Positions 1-7,237 of a DNA stretch of 16,391 bases are shown piece by piece. This DNA is from Shimia_B sp038527375. Its GTDB lineage: Bacteria; Pseudomonadota; Alphaproteobacteria; Rhodobacterales; Rhodobacteraceae. The position numbers were made by a program, and so were the translations under genes. Under the pieces are notes generated by a model that was given only the letters and a program-made list of their open reading frames with translations, searched no databases and was not told the DNA's origin. The stretch is taken from contig JBCBFU010000060.1 in assembly GCA_038527375.1 (NCBI GenBank), positions 1 through 16,391 on the forward strand. The letters run 5' to 3'. The first letter of the stretch is position 1; the number at the start of each line of letters is the position of its first letter.

Positions 1-113
1 CCGACACGGAGGCCGGATACCTCGTCGATCTCAGCCTTCTGGGCGGGTCGGGCACCGTGCTGATCCAGGGGCTGCTTGAGGCCGATATCACCTCGGCTGA
101 TTTGATCCTTTAA
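1..113 (+). CDS. RTX-type secreted protein, C-terminal end only (paralog of the next gene)
   Basis: Only the last 36 complete codons and the TAA stop (111-113) are in the window; the gene starts upstream of base 1. The 36 residues, beginning DTEAGYLVDLSLLGGSG, are identical to the last 36 residues of the complete RTX protein at 192-2015, although ten of the codons differ. The fragment is therefore the C-terminal, probably type I secretion-signal end of a tandem paralog. Whether the missing part also carries RTX repeats cannot be seen here; this is inferred from the shared tail. A stem-loop follows the stop at 123-148. Confidence 0.85.
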   Translation, partial: DTEAGYLVDLSLLGGSGTVLIQGLLEADITSADLIL

Positions 114-122
114 TCGCAATTG

Positions 123-148
123 GGTCGGGCCGCTTTCATGGCCCGGCC
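123..148 (+). terminator. Stem-loop between the two tandem RTX genes
   Basis: GGTCGGGCC (123-131) pairs with GGCCCGGCC (140-148) to give a 9-bp stem with one G-U wobble and an 8-nt loop. It starts 9 nt after the TAA of the upstream RTX gene. There is no T-run directly after it, so it is either a weak intrinsic terminator or a processing or stability hairpin. It lies 43 nt before the start codon of the next paralog, so it could reduce readthrough between the two genes. Confidence 0.45.
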
Positions 149-191
149 ACGTGTCTCACATTTCGAACCTCAATAACTCAAGGATACACCC

Positions 192-2015
192 ATGACTGAT
201 ATTGCGATCACCACAGATACCGTCACCACAACCATCCAAGACCTTGGCGCGACCACCGGGTCGATTTTCTTTTTGGCCAGCGACACGGCGCTGGTGAATT
301 TTTCGAGCACAGCCGTCAGGGGGACCGGATCAAGCCAGGACTTTTTCATAAACGGAGATATCGCGTCAGATTCCGACGGCATTTTCACCTCGGGTTCGAG
401 CGCGACGGTTGTTGTGAATGGGTCAATTTCTGCAGACGCCTCTGGCATAGATGCATCCGGCAACAATTTGACGGCCTTTATCAACGGGACAGTCTCGGCC
501 TATACGAATGGGATCGAGGCTGATGGAAGCAATGCGGGGATCACCGTCACAGAAGATGGGAGTCTTTTGGGCGTAACAGGTTTTGGCCTCCGCCTTGGGC
601 CTCTGGGGGGTGTGACCGAGTTTGACGCCGCCGTCTTGACCAATGCAGGCCTTGTCTCTGGGTTCCAAGCAGGGGTTGGTATCACGCAATCGGCGACGAT
701 CAACAATTCCGGCCTGATTGCAAAGACAGGGGATACTGGCTTTTTTGGGTCCGGCGGGGCCGCGGCAATCATGCTCTATAACGGCAGCAATCAGCGCCTG
801 AATATCAATAACACGGGCGATATCATCGGCACGGGCGTCGAAAACGGGTCCACACTCGACCCAGCGCTGGCGATCACGCTGGCACAGGGGCTGAACGGCA
901 CCCTGGACCTGAACAATGGCGGGCAGATCATTGGCGCCATTCTGTCTGCCGAGGGCGCGGACCGCGTCGATAATACGGGCACGATCATCGGCGATGTCGA
1001 TCTGGGCCTGGGCGATGACGTCTTTTTCAATACTGGCACCCTCACCGGCGAGGTGGACCTTGGCGGGGGCGTGGATACGTACTTTGGCATGGGGCAGGTG
1101 CTGTTTGGCGTGGCCGGGGGTGCCGGTTCGGACACAATCACCACGGGCGATTTTGACGACTCTGTTGATGGTGGCGCGGATGATGACACGATCAAAACCA
1201 AGGGCGGCGATGATACTGTTGATGGTGGAACCGGGGTCGACACGATCCACACCGGTGACGGCGACGACACCGCGTTTGGTGGCGACGACTTTGATACGTT
1301 GAATGGCGGCGCGGGCAATGACGTTTTGGATGGTGGCAACCACGACGACACCATCCGCGGCAACGCTGGCGAGGATACTCTGATCGGCGGCGACGGGGGC
1401 GACACCCTGCGCGGCGGTCAGGACGACGACACCATGACCGGCGATGCGGGCACCGACACCATGTATGGCGGGGCGGGCAATGACGACATGGACGGCGGGA
1501 CCGAGATCGACACAATGTACGGCGGCGACGGGGCCGACGACATGGAGGGCGGCGACGGGTCGGACATCATGTTCGGCGGCGAAGGCAACGACGTCATGGC
1601 CGGCGGCAATTCCAACGACGAGATGCGCGGCAATTCCGGCGACGACACGATGACCGGCGGCAATGGCAAGGACGAGATGTTCGGCGGCAAGGGCGATGAT
1701 GACCTCAATGGCGGCGGCGGCGCGGATGTGCTGGATGGCGGCAAAGGCGACGACGTCATGACCGGCGGCGCGGGTACGGACACGTTCGTGTTCAGCCTGA
1801 ACATGGGGTCTGACATCATCACCGATTTCGAGGACGGATCCGACAAATTTGACGTCTCCGTCTACGGGTTGTCGGGGGGTGGTGAGTTCAAGGCCGCAGG
1901 CTCCGACACGGAGGCCGGTTACCTCGTCGATCTCAGCCTGTTAGGCGGATCGGGCACGGTCTTGATCCAGGGGCTGCTCGAGGCCGATATCACCTCGGCT
2001 GATCTGATCCTGTGA
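192..2015 (+). CDS. Secreted RTX calcium-binding protein with beta-helix-like N-terminal part
   Basis: This 607-residue acidic protein has no cysteine and no Sec signal peptide. The ATG at 192 is supported by AAGGA at 180-184, 7 nt upstream. Residues 51-116 are three 22-residue repeats. Residues about 168-290 carry repeated N-[NT]-[TSG]-G-x-[IL] turns, as in INNTGDIIG, LNNGGQIIG and VDNTGTIIG, which suggest a right-handed beta-helix. Residues 309-533 are 25 consecutive nonapeptides of the RTX type (GGxGxDxUx), which in known RTX proteins fold as a calcium-loaded beta-roll. The tail from about 530 (TFVFSLNMGSDIITDFEDG, then a hydrophobic end) resembles the C-terminal region of serralysin-like type I secretion substrates. 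No protease or other catalytic motif was seen. By family knowledge it should be exported by an ABC/MFP/TolC system, which is not encoded here. A structural, adhesive or S-layer-like role is possible but not shown. Confidence 0.88.
   Translation: MTDIAITTDTVTTTIQDLGATTGSIFFLASDTALVNFSSTAVRGTGSSQDFFINGDIASDSDGIFTSGSSATVVVNGSISADASGIDASGNNLTAFINGTVSAYTNGIEADGSNAGITVTEDGSLLGVTGFGLRLGPLGGVTEFDAAVLTNAGLVSGFQAGVGITQSATINNSGLIAKTGDTGFFGSGGAAAIMLYNGSNQRLNINNTGDIIGTGVENGSTLDPALAITLAQGLNGTLDLNNGGQIIGAILSAEGADRVDNTGTIIGDVDLGLGDDVFFNTGTLTGEVDLGGGVDTYFGMGQVLFGVAGGAGSDTITTGDFDDSVDGGADDDTIKTKGGDDTVDGGTGVDTIHTGDGDDTAFGGDDFDTLNGGAGNDVLDGGNHDDTIRGNAGEDTLIGGDGGDTLRGGQDDDTMTGDAGTDTMYGGAGNDDMDGGTEIDTMYGGDGADDMEGGDGSDIMFGGEGNDVMAGGNSNDEMRGNSGDDTMTGGNGKDEMFGGKGDDDLNGGGGADVLDGGKGDDVMTGGAGTDTFVFSLNMGSDIITDFEDGSDKFDVSVYGLSGGGEFKAAGSDTEAGYLVDLSLLGGSGTVLIQGLLEADITSADLIL
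342..539 (+). repeat. Three tandem 22-residue beta-helix-like repeats in the RTX protein
   Basis: Residues 51-72, 73-94 and 95-116 align without gaps. Column 4-5 is NG in all three, column 7 is I or V, column 13-14 is GI, and column 18 is G. A degenerate half unit precedes them at residues 41-50. The DNA is more diverged than the protein pattern, so these are old structural repeats rather than a recent expansion. A 22-residue period fits one turn of a right-handed beta-helix; this is inference. Confidence 0.75.
1116..1790 (+). repeat. 25 uninterrupted RTX nonapeptide repeats (27-bp units)
   Basis: Residues 309-533 read as 25 nonapeptides with no insertion or deletion. The large hydrophobic position falls at residue 316 and then at every ninth residue to 532. 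Early units use I, V or L there. Ten units in a row, residues 415 to 496, use methionine, and 523 does so again. The first few units are degenerate (for example TGDFDDSVD) and the central ones are close to GGxGxDxUx. At DNA level the tract is rich in GGCGGC and GACGAC. Confidence 0.9.
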
Positions 2016-2024
2016 CCGCGTGGG

Positions 2025-2064
2025 GGCGCGACCTTGGGCCCTTGGTTAAGCCTCTGGTCGCGCC
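2025..2064. terminator. Possible shared terminator stem-loop of convergent genes
   Basis: GGCGCGACC (2025-2033) is the exact reverse complement of GGTCGCGCC (2056-2064), giving a 9-bp stem with a 22-nt loop. The structure lies just after the RTX stop codon (2013-2015). Its right arm is inside the last codons of the convergent aminotransferase gene (stop at 2046-2048). The loop is long and no T-run follows, so a role as bidirectional terminator is only plausible. Confidence 0.35.
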
Positions 2065-3239
2065 GCACCCACCTCGTCCGCGATGATCCGCGCGATCTGT
2101 GCGCAGTCCTCAAGGCTGAAGGTCAAGGGCAGGCGCATGTCCATGACACCGCGCAGGATGCGGTCGCTGACTGGCATGGCGACCGGATCGGCATATTCCC
2201 ACGAGTGATAGGTGGAGGTGAAGGCGACCGGTTCCGGCGCGCCAAACCATTTCAATTCCACCCCGCGGTTCAGGCATCCCGCGACCACTGCGCGGATCGC
2301 GTCATCGTCCCAGTCGAGCAGAAGGAACTGGTAGGAGGACGCAACGAAGCCTTCCTTCTGCGGACGCGCGATCCGGGTGAGGCCCGGCACCGCGGCCAGA
2401 CCTGCATCGAGCACGCCGTAGCGGTCGTTCCAGCGGCGGCATTGCGCATCGAGATCGGTCAGTTGCGGGCGCAGGATCGCGGCGCGCAGGTTGTCCATCC
2501 GGCCCGAGATGTTTGGCGTGACCAGACGCACATCCTCGAACGCTTCGGGCGGCGGGGCGGCGCGATGTTTACCATAAAGCATGTAGCTGCCCGACAGCAT
2601 CGTCGCGCGCGCCATGAGGCCCGCGTCATCGGAGACGAGCAAACCGCCCTCCCCCGAATTCACATGCTTGTAGGTCTGGCAGCTATAGCAGCCCATCACG
2701 CCATGCCGCCCGGACGGCGTGCCGTTCCAATGGGCCCCCATCGTGTGGGCGCAGTCCTCGATCACGGTCAGGCCCTTGTCGCGGGCCAGCGCCATCAGCG
2801 CATCCATATCGCAGATATGGCCCCGCATATGTGACAGCATCAGGACGCTGGCCTGATCGGCCTTGGCTGCGAGATCGTCTAGGTCAATCACTAGTCCGTC
2901 GGTCACACCGACAAAGACGGGCTTAGCACCCACGCTTGCGATGGCGCCGGGCACAGGCGCCAGCGTGAAAGCGTTGGTCAAAACCGTGTCACCCGGCCCC
3001 ACACCGCAGGCGCGCAGCGCGGTGGCGAGAGCATAGCCCCCCGACGCCACGGCGAGGCAATACTTGGCCCCGACCTGGGCTGCGAATTCCTCCTCCAGCA
3101 GGGCGGTCTCTGCGACCTCGCCCGCGGCCTCGTTATACCGATGCAGGCGCCCGTGCTCTAACACGGCCATTGCGGCGGCGCGCGCGGCCTCCGGGATCGG
3201 TTCCTGCTGGGTGAAATTGCCGGTGAAAATCTCGCTCAT
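2046..3239 (-). CDS. DegT/DnrJ/EryC1/StrS family PLP-dependent aminotransferase
   Basis: This 397-residue protein has the usual length of the sugar aminotransferase family. These enzymes move an amino group, usually from glutamate, onto a keto-sugar nucleotide in surface glycan or secondary metabolite pathways. Visible landmarks are the phosphate-binding region SGGYAL (66-71), the pyridine-nitrogen aspartate in EDCAH (D162), and the PLP lysine in TYKHVNSGEGG (K191). The family usually has SGTxAL at the first site, so the GG is a small departure. The ATG at 3239 has only a weak ribosome-binding site. The gene lies 51 nt downstream of the HAD phosphatase on the same strand, so they may share a transcript. 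The substrate cannot be told from sequence, and no other nucleotide-sugar modification gene lies next to it. Confidence 0.85.
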   Translation of the reverse strand: MSEIFTGNFTQQEPIPEAARAAAMAVLEHGRLHRYNEAAGEVAETALLEEEFAAQVGAKYCLAVASGGYALATALRACGVGPGDTVLTNAFTLAPVPGAIASVGAKPVFVGVTDGLVIDLDDLAAKADQASVLMLSHMRGHICDMDALMALARDKGLTVIEDCAHTMGAHWNGTPSGRHGVMGCYSCQTYKHVNSGEGGLLVSDDAGLMARATMLSGSYMLYGKHRAAPPPEAFEDVRLVTPNISGRMDNLRAAILRPQLTDLDAQCRRWNDRYGVLDAGLAAVPGLTRIARPQKEGFVASSYQFLLLDWDDDAIRAVVAGCLNRGVELKWFGAPEPVAFTSTYHSWEYADPVAMPVSDRILRGVMDMRLPLTFSLEDCAQIARIIADEVGAARPEA

Positions 3240-3290
3240 GGCCTATCGCTAGGAGGTCGGGTGCCCCCCCGTCAATGCGCCAAATGCGCG

Positions 3291-3956
3291 TCAGGGGCGC
3301 AAGAGTCGGCGCGCGAGGTCCAACATGTCGCCATAGTCATGGAGCCATGCATCGGGCGACATCTCGGCCCGGCTGGCGGCGTCAGGGCTGAAGGCCACGG
3401 ACACCGACGGCACGCCCGCGGCGCGCGCGGTGCGTTCGTCGGTCATGCTGTCGCCCACGAGAAGCGACCGCGACACCGTGCCCCCTGCCCGTTCCACAGC
3501 CGCCACAAAAGGCGCGGGATCGGGTTTGCGCACGGGCAAGGTGTCCGCGCCCACGAGGCTGCCAAAGGCACCCAGCACACCCAGATTGGTGAGCAGCAGG
3601 TCTGCCAGGCCTTCAGGCTTGTTCGTGCAAATGCCCACCGCGAACCCATCGGCCTTGAGGGCTGCCACCGCCTCCATAGCGCGGGGATACATCACCGTGT
3701 GGTGGTCGATTGCCCCGCGGTAGTGATCAAGGAGCAGCGGGTATTGCCGATCCACTTCGCTCTCTGCCACGCCGTCGACCCGCGAAAACCCGAGATTGAG
3801 CATCGCCCGCCCGCCCCGCAGCGCCGTGCCCGCATCCGCCACGGGGTCCAAAAGATCCCCCAACCCAAGCCCTTGAAAGCAGGCATTGGCGGCGGCAATC
3901 AGGTCGCCGCTGGTGTCGGCAAGCGTGCCGTCGAGATCAAAGATCACCGTGTCCAT
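3291..3956 (-). CDS. gph: HAD-family phosphatase, phosphoglycolate phosphatase-like
   Basis: This 221-residue protein belongs to the haloacid dehalogenase superfamily. All four motifs are present: FDLDGTLADT with nucleophile D7 and acid/base D9, ICTNKP with T111, a KPDP lysine at K144, and VGDSMTD with D169 and D173 for magnesium. The cap between motifs I and II fits the phosphoglycolate phosphatase (Gph) type, which removes 2-phosphoglycolate. HAD substrate calls from sequence are unreliable. I chose the ATG at 3956 because it puts the first motif at the usual distance and has GGCGGGA 8 nt upstream. An in-frame ATG at 3974 would add six residues and has no visible ribosome-binding site. The gene is divergent from glmU and lies upstream of the aminotransferase. 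Confidence 0.82.
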   Translation of the reverse strand: MDTVIFDLDGTLADTSGDLIAAANACFQGLGLGDLLDPVADAGTALRGGRAMLNLGFSRVDGVAESEVDRQYPLLLDHYRGAIDHHTVMYPRAMEAVAALKADGFAVGICTNKPEGLADLLLTNLGVLGAFGSLVGADTLPVRKPDPAPFVAAVERAGGTVSRSLLVGDSMTDERTARAAGVPSVSVAFSPDAASRAEMSPDAWLHDYGDMLDLARRLLRP

Positions 3957-4087
3957 GCGCAAATTCCCGCCCATTGCTGTTGCAGCCTGTCAGCGAACGT
4001 GACCCCTGGGGACGGCCCGCGCGCTTGCGATAGCCCGCGCAATGGGCGAAGGGAATGGAAAAGACGTAAACCAAGGACGGGCAGCCG
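3957..4087. promoter_or_regulatory. Divergent intergenic region between HAD phosphatase and glmU, with inverted repeat
   Basis: These 131 nt must hold the promoters of glmU on the + strand and the phosphatase on the - strand. A perfect 10-bp inverted repeat is visible: CGCCCATTGC at 3968-3977 and GCAATGGGCG at 4039-4048, 61 nt apart. A direct repeat GCCCGCGC occurs at 4015-4022 and 4033-4040. I see no convincing -35/-10 pair on either strand. AAGGA at 4073-4077 is the likely glmU ribosome-binding site. Confidence 0.35.
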
Positions 4088-5428
4088 GTGAAGACCGCAC
4101 TTATCATCCTCGCCGCGGGCAAGGGCACGCGTATGCAATCGGACCTGCCCAAGGTCCTGCATCAGATTGCGGGCGCCCCTTTGCTGATCCACGCTTTGGC
4201 CTCGGGCCGCGATATCACGCCGGAGCGCACGGTGATCGTGACCGGGCACGGGGGTGAAGCCGTCACGGCTGCGGCCCAAGACCACGATCCAGACATCGAG
4301 ACGGTCGAACAGTCCGAGCAATTGGGCACCGGCCACGCCGCCGCGCAGGCGGCGCCCCTCCTGCGCGATTTCGACGGCAAGGTCGCCGTTCTGTTTGGCG
4401 ACACACCCCATATCCAGCCCGAAACGCTGGCCCGTGTGATGGAAAACGACGCCGATCTGACCGTTTTGGGGTTCCACGCCGATCCATCCACCCGCTATGG
4501 CCGCCTGATCGCTGCGGGCGATGACCTGCAGGCGATTGTTGAATGGAAGGACGCAAGCGAGGATCAGCGCGCGGTGACCTTATGCAATTCGGGCGTTATG
4601 GCGGCGCGGGCTGAGGTGATGTTTTCGCTGCTCGACGCAGTTGATGACGATAACGCGGCGGGTGAGTTTTACCTCACCCAGATTGCCGCCATCGCCCGCG
4701 ACCGGGGCATGACGGCCAAGGTTGTGGAATGCGAAGAAGCTGAAACGCTAGGCGTGAACTCCCGCGCCGATCTTGCCGCCGCCGAGGCGGCGTTTCAGGC
4801 GCGCAAACGGGCCGAGATGCTGGAGTTGGGCGTGACGCTGCAAGCGCCGGACACCGTAATCCTTGCCTATGACACCGTTATCGGACGCGACGTGACCATT
4901 GAACCCAACGTGGTGTTTGGGCCGGGCGTGACGGTCGAAACCGGCGCCACCCTCCGCGCCTTCAGCCATCTCGAGGGCTGCCATGTGGCCCGCGGCGCGG
5001 TCGTCGGCCCCTATGCCCGCCTGCGCCCGGGGGCCGAACTGGCCGAGGACACGAAGATCGGCAACTTTGTCGAGGTCAAGAACGCCCAGATCGCCGAAGG
5101 GGCCAAGGTAAACCACCTGTCTTACGTGGGCGACGCGACCATCGGGGCGCGCAGCAACATCGGCGCAGGCACCATCACCTGCAACTATGACGGCGTGATG
5201 AAGCACCACACCACCGTTGGCGAAGGCGCCTTTATCGGGTCGAACACCATGCTGGTGGCCCCGGTGACCGTTGGGGACGAGGCGATGACGGCGTCCGGAT
5301 CGGTCATCACATCGGACGTGCCCGAGGGCGCGCTGGCGGTCGCTCGCGCCCGGCAAGAGACAAAACCGGGCCTCGCCCGCAAGCTGATGGCGCGGCTCCG
5401 CGCGATCAAGGCATCACGGAAGGACTGA
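4088..5428 (+). CDS. glmU: Bifunctional GlmU: GlcN-1-P acetyltransferase / GlcNAc-1-P uridyltransferase
   Basis: GlmU acetylates glucosamine-1-phosphate with acetyl-CoA and then joins UMP from UTP, making UDP-GlcNAc for peptidoglycan and lipid A in the cytoplasm. The protein has 446 residues, close to the E. coli length of 456. The N-terminal pyrophosphorylase domain (about 1-235) shows LAAGKGTRM (8-16), K22, QLGTGHA (78-84) and metal-binding D105 in LFGDTPH. From about 250 a left-handed beta-helix acetyltransferase domain carries GPYARLRPG (R311), EVKN (K331), catalytic NHLSYVGD (H343) and CNYDG (365-369). The start is GTG at 4088, with AAGGA 10 nt upstream; the first motif is then at the normal distance. 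It ends 3 nt before glmS. Confidence 0.97.
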   Translation: MKTALIILAAGKGTRMQSDLPKVLHQIAGAPLLIHALASGRDITPERTVIVTGHGGEAVTAAAQDHDPDIETVEQSEQLGTGHAAAQAAPLLRDFDGKVAVLFGDTPHIQPETLARVMENDADLTVLGFHADPSTRYGRLIAAGDDLQAIVEWKDASEDQRAVTLCNSGVMAARAEVMFSLLDAVDDDNAAGEFYLTQIAAIARDRGMTAKVVECEEAETLGVNSRADLAAAEAAFQARKRAEMLELGVTLQAPDTVILAYDTVIGRDVTIEPNVVFGPGVTVETGATLRAFSHLEGCHVARGAVVGPYARLRPGAELAEDTKIGNFVEVKNAQIAEGAKVNHLSYVGDATIGARSNIGAGTITCNYDGVMKHHTTVGEGAFIGSNTMLVAPVTVGDEAMTASGSVITSDVPEGALAVARARQETKPGLARKLMARLRAIKASRKD

Positions 5429-5431
5429 GCC

Positions 5432-7237
5432 ATGTGCGGCATTGTCGGAGTGCTGGGCGATCACGAGGTCGCACCGATCCTGGTCGAAGCCCTCAAGCGG
5501 CTGGAATATCGCGGCTATGACAGCGCGGGCATCGCGACCGTGAATGACGGCGCGCTCGACCGCCGCCGCGCGGTGGGCAAGCTGGTGAACCTGTCGGACC
5601 TGCTGGTGCACGAACCGCTCGCCGGGAAATCGGGGATCGGGCACACCCGCTGGGCCACGCACGGGGCGGCCACCACAACCAACGCACACCCCCATATCGG
5701 CACGGATGTGGCCGTGGTGCACAACGGGATCATCGAGAATTTCAAGGCGCTGCGGGAATTCCTGGCGGAGCACGGGTTTGCCTTCGCGACCGAAACCGAC
5801 AGCGAAACCGTGGCCCTTCTGTGCCAGCACCACATGAACGAGGGGCTTTCCCCGCGCGAGGCCGCGCAGGCGACGGTGGCCCGCCTCGAAGGGGCGTTTG
5901 CGCTGTGTTTCCTGTTCCAAGGTGAAAACGATCTGATGATCGCAGCCCGTAATGGTCCGCCTTTGGCCGTTGGGCATGGCGAGGGCGAGATGTTCGTGGG
6001 ATCGGACGCGATTGCGCTGGCCCCCCTCACCGATCAGATCACCTATCTGGAAGACGGCGACTTTGCCGTCCTGACCCGCAACTCGGTCGAGATCGTCGAT
6101 GCAAATGGCACGCTGGCCAACCGTCAGATGCGCCAGATCCAGATCGACAACACCCGCATCGACAAAGCGGGTCACAAGCACTTCATGGCCAAGGAGATCG
6201 CCGAACAGCCCATGTCGGTTGAACGCGCGCTGAACGCCTATCTGCGCGCCGACGGGGCCATTGATCTGCCCGAGGGTCTGGATTTCAGCGCAATCGAGCG
6301 CGTGACCATGGTGGCCTGTGGGACAGCCTTCTACGCCTGTCAGGTCGCGAAATACTGGTTCGAACAGATCGCACGCATCCCCGTGGAAATCGATGTCGCA
6401 TCCGAGTTTCGCTACCGCGAACCGCCGATCCCGGCAGGTACGCTGGCCGTGTTCGTGTCCCAATCGGGAGAGACGGCGGATACGCTGGCTGCCCTGCGCT
6501 ATGTCGATGGCAAGGCCGCGAAAATCGCCGCCGTCGTAAACGTGCCCGAAAGCTCCATCGCGCGGGAAAGCGACGTGATCCTGCCGATCCATGCTGGTGT
6601 AGAGGTCGGCGTGGCCTCGACCAAGGCCTTTACCTGCCAGCTGTCGGTCCTGCTCCTGATGGCGCTCAAGGCGGCCGAGGCGCGCGGGATCGACACCGCA
6701 GACGCTCGCTCGGCGTTGCCTGATCTGCCCCGGCTGATCAACAAGGCCATCGCCCAGCAGGCCCGCACCGAAGAGGTCAGCCGCCATCTGGCCGAGGCGC
6801 AGGATATCATCTTCCTCGGGCGCGGCGCGCTTTATCCGATGGCGATGGAAGGCGCGCTAAAACTCAAAGAAATCAGCTATATCCACGCCGAAGGCTACGC
6901 GTCAGGTGAATTGAAACATGGGCCGATCGCGCTGATCGACGATCGCGTTCCGGTGGTGGTGATGGCCCCCACCGACCCGCTCTTCGACAAGACGGTGTCG
7001 AACATGCAGGAGGTCATGGCGCGGGGCGGCAAGGTCCTGTTGGTCACGGATGAGGCCGGCGCGCGCGAGGCGGGCGACGGTGTGTGGCAGACGATCATCA
7101 TGCCCGACATCGCGCCGGTCCTCGCCCCTATCCTTTACGCCGTACCTGCCCAGTTGCTGGCCTATTCCACCGCCGTGGCCAAAGGCACGGATGTGGACCA
7201 ACCCCGCAACCTCGCCAAATCCGTCACGGTCGAATGA
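5432..7237 (+). CDS. glmS: Glutamine--fructose-6-phosphate aminotransferase (isomerizing)
   Basis: GlmS makes glucosamine-6-phosphate from fructose-6-phosphate and glutamine, the first committed step to UDP-GlcNAc. The protein has 601 residues against about 609 in E. coli. The N-terminal glutaminase domain starts with catalytic C2 (MCGIVGVLG) and shows HTRWATHG (71-78), HNG (97-99) and TDSE (122-125). Two SIS domains follow, with CGTAF (296-300), SQSGET (343-348), STKAF (396-400), KEISYIHAEG (479-488) and H496. The C-terminal LAKSVTVE has the conserved lysine K596. The ATG lies 3 nt after the glmU stop, and GGAAGGA in the glmU end serves as ribosome-binding site, so the two are probably cotranscribed. 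No glmS ribozyme is possible here: the upstream gap is only 3 nt. Confidence 0.97.
   Translation: MCGIVGVLGDHEVAPILVEALKRLEYRGYDSAGIATVNDGALDRRRAVGKLVNLSDLLVHEPLAGKSGIGHTRWATHGAATTTNAHPHIGTDVAVVHNGIIENFKALREFLAEHGFAFATETDSETVALLCQHHMNEGLSPREAAQATVARLEGAFALCFLFQGENDLMIAARNGPPLAVGHGEGEMFVGSDAIALAPLTDQITYLEDGDFAVLTRNSVEIVDANGTLANRQMRQIQIDNTRIDKAGHKHFMAKEIAEQPMSVERALNAYLRADGAIDLPEGLDFSAIERVTMVACGTAFYACQVAKYWFEQIARIPVEIDVASEFRYREPPIPAGTLAVFVSQSGETADTLAALRYVDGKAAKIAAVVNVPESSIARESDVILPIHAGVEVGVASTKAFTCQLSVLLLMALKAAEARGIDTADARSALPDLPRLINKAIAQQARTEEVSRHLAEAQDIIFLGRGALYPMAMEGALKLKEISYIHAEGYASGELKHGPIALIDDRVPVVVMAPTDPLFDKTVSNMQEVMARGGKVLLVTDEAGAREAGDGVWQTIIMPDIAPVLAPILYAVPAQLLAYSTAVAKGTDVDQPRNLAKSVTVE

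Noticed and set aside
1116..1790. Repeats in the RTX tract, and at 10162-10224, as a CRISPR array
   Set aside because: Units are contiguous, coding and in frame, with no spacers and no cas genes.
791..1846. Long open frames antisense to the RTX gene (791-1405 and 1418-1846, - strand; also 423-1343)
   Set aside because: They follow the 27-bp RTX periodicity and translate to Pro/Ser- or Arg/Cys-biased low-complexity sequence. They are open only because the repeat avoids stop codons on both strands.
2034..2834. A + strand 266-codon frame antisense to the aminotransferase
   Set aside because: The aminotransferase frame carries the PLP lysine and the other family motifs; the + frame has shadow-type composition.
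3261..4091. A + strand 276-codon frame starting at GTG 3261 with a perfect AGGAGG at 3251-3256
   Set aside because: It is antisense to the HAD phosphatase, whose four catalytic motifs are intact, and its translation is His/Arg-rich without family resemblance. The AGGAGG is probably chance, and its spacing of 4 nt is short.
5426..5434. glmS ribozyme
   Set aside because: Only 3 nt separate glmU and glmS, so there is no leader to hold one.
5414..6787. A - strand 457-codon frame antisense to glmS
   Set aside because: glmS is complete and convincing on the + strand. The antisense frame is a mirror of third-position GC bias.
7084..7233. 50-codon upstream extension of the AlkD-like gene
   Set aside because: It lies inside glmS in another frame and is Arg/His/Pro-rich. 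The ATGA overlap at 7234 is a natural start.
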